Shown here: positions 52,634 to 55,320 of the stretch, piece by piece
Position numbering within the stretch: the first letter of the stretch is position 1
Layout of the letters: each line of letters begins with the position of its first letter
From: Alphaproteobacteria bacterium
GTDB lineage: Bacteria > Pseudomonadota > Alphaproteobacteria > Micropepsales > Micropepsaceae
Direction of reading: 5' to 3'
Assembly (NCBI GenBank): GCA_028865545.1
Contig: JAGWJY010000019.1
Span: 1 to 55,320, forward strand
Length of the DNA: 55,320 nt
Translations under genes and position numbers: made by a program
The notes under the pieces: model-generated
Databases searched by the model: none
Told to the model about the DNA's origin: nothing
The model's input: only the letters and a program-made list of their open reading frames with translations

Positions 52634-54894
52634 GCGGCCACTCCATTCTTTTCCTGCATTTCCATCGCGCTGCACGGGCATTCGGCGACGCACATGCCGC
52701 AGCCCTTGCAGTACTCGCCGTCGACACGATAGCCGTCGGCCGTGCGAAAGATCACGCCGTCGGGACAGCAGATCAGGCAGGTATCGCACTTCGTGCAATG
52801 GCCGCAGGAGAAGCAGCGCGCCGCCTCCTCCGCGCTCGCCAGACCGAGATTGACTTCGTCGAAGGTGAGCGCGGGCCGGGCCGTTTGATCGTCCTTGTGC
52901 GGTGGCGTGACATCGAAATGAGAGAAGCGAATCTGCCCCGGCGCCACGCGTTTGGCCGGCGCTTCGTCCGGCAAAACGTCGCCGTTGAGAACGGCAAGCG
53001 CGGTGCGTCTTCCGTTGCCGATGGCGTGGGTCACTGTGCCATCGCCGGTAGCGCAGTCGCCGGCGAACCAGACGGGAAGCGTCCGGTCGCCATGCCAAGC
53101 GCGGCCGTCCCGCATCGTCCAGCCATCGGGCAACAGATCGAGTTCGCTCTTCTGGCCGAGGGCGAGCAGGACCTTGTCACAAACCATCGTCGATGTGTTC
53201 TGCGTGACCACTGGGCGGCGGCGGCCGCTGGCATCGGGTGTGCCGGCCCCGACTTCCGCAACTACGATGGCGGATACCATGCCGGCGCCGGTGAATTCGA
53301 CCGGCTGGCGGTGCGGCAGAATCTGCGCGCCTTCGCGCTCGGCGTCCTCGATCTCGTCGGTGATGGCCGGCATGTCCTCGCGGCCGCGGCGGTAGACGAT
53401 CTTCACGGAAGCGGCGCCGCAGCGCAGCGCCGTGCGTGCGCAATCGACCGCTGTGTTACCGCCGCCGACTACCACGACATGTCCGTGCAGCACGACGCGC
53501 TTGCGCTTCATACGATCGAGGAAGTCGAGGCCCTGCTCGACGCCGTCGAGTGTCTCGCCTTTCGCGCCGAGCGTATGCGCCGGTCCGAACCCGACGCAGA
53601 CGATCACCGCATCGAACTCCAGCTGCAGACGCTTCATATCGACCTTGTCCACGCGAGAATTACAGCGTACCTCGACACCCAGCGTCACGATGCGCTCGAT
53701 ATCGCGCTGCAGTGCCTCATGCGGCAGGCGGAATTCCGGGATGCCGTTGCGCAACACGCCACCCAGCGCCGGCCCGGCCTCGACAATCGTCGCCGCGTGG
53801 CCATGAAGGGCGAGTTGGTAGGCCGCGCTCAATCCGGCTGGACCGCCACCAACCACGGCGACGCGTTTGCGCTGCGCAGCCGACTGCGGCGCCAACGCCG
53901 TGTGCGAATGGTCGCCTATCCAGCGCTCCAGGCTACGGATGTTCACTGCGCCGTCGAACGTAGCGCGGTTGCAGCCTTGCATGCACGGCGCCGGACAGAC
54001 GCGGCCGCAGACTGAGGGCAGCGGCTGGGTGCGCAGCAAAATCGCTGCCGCCTTATCGGCACCCTCGTTCTTCAAGGCCTGGATGAATCCCACTATGTCG
54101 TTGCCGGCCGGACAGGCAAGATTGCAGGGCGCCGAATGCTCGCTGTAGATCGGTACCTGGTTACTCCACGATCCGGTTTTCAGAGACGCGGGAATATCCT
54201 CGTTGTGCGCGATCAGGGACCGAACCGCGAGGGGCGACGGGCTGGCTGCCGGCGCGGCGGGAGCAAAATCGCCATGAACCGGCTCGCTGACGTGCACCTG
54301 TTCGTAAGCTTGCTGCGCGGCGGGCAGATCGCCGGCCAGCCCGAGCGACGCGTAAGCCCTTTCCAGCACTGACAGCGGCAATCCCAACAAGCGCGCATAG
54401 GCGCCGAGGATTGTGGTGTTGATGATGACGACCGAACTCGACCCGATGCCCTGCTCACGCGCGATCGCCGTGGCGTCGATTACGCCGAAGCGATAGTGCT
54501 CGAATCGGACGGCGTAACTCTCCAGGCTGGCGCGGCTGTTCAGCAGCACCTGCGAACCCGCCGCCGCGCCATCCATCACTTGCGCTCCCATGAGGCCTTC
54601 GTCGAGAACGATCAGATGATTTGGCCGGTAGACTTTGTTGCGGTTGCTGATGGCGGAACGATCGACACGCGTATAGGCCTGCACCGGTGCGCCCGAGCGT
54701 TCGCTGCCGTAATCGCCGAAGGTCTGCACATGCAAGCCCATTTCGGTGAACAGCGCCGCGATCAGCTTTGCGCAGGTGACGCCGCCTTGGCCTCCTCGTC
54801 CGTGCACGCGCACTTCCAACGGCAACGTCAAGCCGGCAGGCAAAGGGATAGTTGAGGCGGAGGCCAAAGAATCGGCCGGACATTTGTATTCCAT
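52630..54894 (-). CDS. Fused POR gamma-GltD-like FAD/NADPH reductase-ferredoxin subunit
   Basis: This 754-residue protein starts at 54894 behind GGGAG. Residues 25-200 are a POR-gamma domain (VRVHGRGGQGGVTCAKL, FGDYGSERSGAPV). A Pro/Ala linker follows. Residues 245-650 form a GltD-like module: Fe-S cysteines C257, C261, C296, C300, C304 and C308, FAD motif VAVVGGGPAGLSAAY (346-360), and NADPH motif VVVVGGGNTAVD (474-485) with R502-R503. Residues 690-754 are a 2x[4Fe-4S] ferredoxin. All electron-transfer parts between the porAB centre and NADP+ are therefore on one chain. The alpha/beta/large-gamma plan resembles the 2-oxoglutarate:NADP+ oxidoreductase described from Azoarcus evansii, as I recall it. 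Direction and substrate are open. Confidence 0.93.
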   Translation of the reverse strand: MEYKCPADSLASASTIPLPAGLTLPLEVRVHGRGGQGGVTCAKLIAALFTEMGLHVQTFGDYGSERSGAPVQAYTRVDRSAISNRNKVYRPNHLIVLDEGLMGAQVMDGAAAGSQVLLNSRASLESYAVRFEHYRFGVIDATAIAREQGIGSSSVVIINTTILGAYARLLGLPLSVLERAYASLGLAGDLPAAQQAYEQVHVSEPVHGDFAPAAPAASPSPLAVRSLIAHNEDIPASLKTGSWSNQVPIYSEHSAPCNLACPAGNDIVGFIQALKNEGADKAAAILLRTQPLPSVCGRVCPAPCMQGCNRATFDGAVNIRSLERWIGDHSHTALAPQSAAQRKRVAVVGGGPAGLSAAYQLALHGHAATIVEAGPALGGVLRNGIPEFRLPHEALQRDIERIVTLGVEVRCNSRVDKVDMKRLQLEFDAVIVCVGFGPAHTLGAKGETLDGVEQGLDFLDRMKRKRVVLHGHVVVVGGGNTAVDCARTALRCGAASVKIVYRRGREDMPAITDEIEDAEREGAQILPHRQPVEFTGAGMVSAIVVAEVGAGTPDASGRRRPVVTQNTSTMVCDKVLLALGQKSELDLLPDGWTMRDGRAWHGDRTLPVWFAGDCATGDGTVTHAIGNGRRTALAVLNGDVLPDEAPAKRVAPGQIRFSHFDVTPPHKDDQTARPALTFDEVNLGLASAEEAARCFSCGHCTKCDTCLICCPDGVIFRTADGYRVDGEYCKGCGMCVAECPCSAMEMQEKNGVAA

Positions 54895-54960
54895 CAAATC
54901 TCCCGCATCGCAGAATGCGCCGATCGCGGGTACATGATACTGAAGTTCCGGCGCGACTAT

Positions 54961-54974
54961 TTGACTTCGATCAA
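54961..54974. promoter_or_regulatory. Perfect FNR box upstream of the fused 2-oxoacid oxidoreductase operon
   Basis: TTGACTTCGATCAA is an exact TTGA-N6-TCAA palindrome, and a close TTGAT-N4-ATCAA match too. It lies between the divergent fusion gene (centre 73 bp from its start) and the small gene at 55054 (about 86 bp). The FNR protein encoded near 10.5 kb is a candidate regulator. The match is strong and the position is right for a promoter. Confidence 0.7.
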
Positions 54975-55053
54975 TGCTGTATTTATGTCGCCACATGCCA
55001 TGAACAGATTTATATTGTGAGCTTAAGTCGAACGTTGCAGCAAGGAACGTGCG

Positions 55054-55257
55054 ATGACAAAGAAGAAGTCGATCCGCGCCATCCCGCAAGAGCCAGCGCC
55101 AACGCAGAAACCACCACCCGACGAGCGCAAGAGCGACTTCAGCAAAGTCGCTTGCGGTTATACGCCGGAGCAATTCCTGCGTGAGGCAGAACGCTGCCTG
55201 ATGTGCCCCGAGCAGCGGTACTGTCGATTTAATTCCGTTAGGACGCGTTGGGCATGA
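55054..55257 (+). pseudogene. Truncated GltD leader-like small protein
   Basis: These 67 residues have an N-terminal Lys/Pro-rich segment. DFSKVACGYTPEQFLREAER and CLMCPEQRYC follow, which is the leader helix and first cysteines (C-x2-C-x5-C) of NADPH-glutamate-synthase small-chain/GltD proteins. A GltD would continue with GCP and the FAD domain, but the frame stops after RFNSVRTRWA. The downstream bases in other frames do not resume a GltD sequence. It is probably the surviving start of a lost gltD-like gene, or a small Fe-S protein. It shares its upstream region and FNR box with the fused subunit gene. Confidence 0.5.
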
Positions 55258-55320
55258 CTGCCTGATCGTTCATGCCGTTGCGGTGACTGCTTCCACATAT
55301 GATCGGCCTTGTCTCGAAAG

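Noticed and set aside
52585-54015. Plus-strand ORF of 476 codons
   Set aside because: Antisense to the fused gamma-GltD-ferredoxin gene; rich in Arg, Ala and His, with no domain.
1-55320. tRNA, rRNA, CRISPR arrays, transposases or integrases
   Set aside because: None was recognised by eye in either strand. A tRNA/CRISPR scan would be needed to exclude small ones.

Overview
The window looks like a chromosomal segment of an alphaproteobacterium with GC of roughly 60%. The evidence is a PraR-like XRE regulator, tandem IalB-family proteins, an FNR/FixK-type regulator with TTGA-N6-TCAA boxes, and general gene style. A facultatively anaerobic or microaerobic heterotroph fits best: ferredoxin/NADPH-type 2-oxoacid oxidoreductases lie at both ends, with an FNR regulator and an ADP-forming acyl-CoA synthetase in between. 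A Rhizomicrobium/Micropepsaceae-like lineage is possible, but I cannot prove it from the sequence. I see no tRNA, rRNA, CRISPR array, transposase or prophage.

Layout. (1) 1-728: the end of a 2-oxoacid:ferredoxin oxidoreductase operon (gamma, then a partial alpha subunit) on the minus strand. About 1 kb of gene-poor DNA follows. (2) 1.8-6.3 kb: an M16 peptidase, convergent with a minus-strand run of a DUF883-like protein, a holin-like membrane protein and a Gfo/Idh/MocA oxidoreductase. (3) 6.6-11.9 kb: a probable low-oxygen island, with a quinone-reductase-like flavoprotein, an ADP-forming acyl-CoA synthetase fused to a GNAT domain, a four-cysteine FNR regulator and a universal stress protein. 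FNR/FixK-type boxes precede three of these genes. (4) 12-17 kb: PEP carboxylase, a small unknown protein, a LysR regulator and a PraR-like XRE regulator. (5) 17.2-28.1 kb: an exopolysaccharide cluster, all on the plus strand. It holds a deacetylase, initiating sugar transferase, WecG/TagA transferase, flippase, two GT2 enzymes, Wzy-like polymerase, ATP-grasp enzyme and a chain-length/BY-kinase-like co-polymerase. (6) 28.2-29.5 kb: two overlapping IalB-family genes closed by a strong terminator. (7) 29.7-37.7 kb: an MdtABC-type RND pump. (8) 37.7-49.4 kb: envelope and metabolic genes. These are MlaA, a Tat-type molybdopterin enzyme with a cytochrome b, UxaC, thiolase, cystathionine beta-lyase, a CPBP protease, a HAD phosphatase, a GalM-like protein lacking both catalytic histidines, and a GH92 mannosidase. 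(9) 50.0-54.9 kb: an operon for a three-subunit 2-oxoacid oxidoreductase. Its 754-residue subunit fuses POR-gamma, a GltD-like FAD/NADPH module and a 2x[4Fe-4S] ferredoxin. It is followed by porA, porB and an XRE-cupin regulator, and preceded by a perfect FNR box shared with a divergent truncated GltD-leader gene.

How they fit together. The FNR-type protein at 10.2 kb is a plausible regulator of both the 6.6-11.9 kb island and the fused 2-oxoacid oxidoreductase operon. Together they would switch acyl-CoA, NADPH and ferredoxin metabolism when oxygen falls. The polysaccharide, IalB, RND and MlaA genes form a separate cell-envelope block. Start codons were chosen by ribosome-binding site and homology, and are often internal to the longest ORF. 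Family assignments come from reading motifs, not from database searches.
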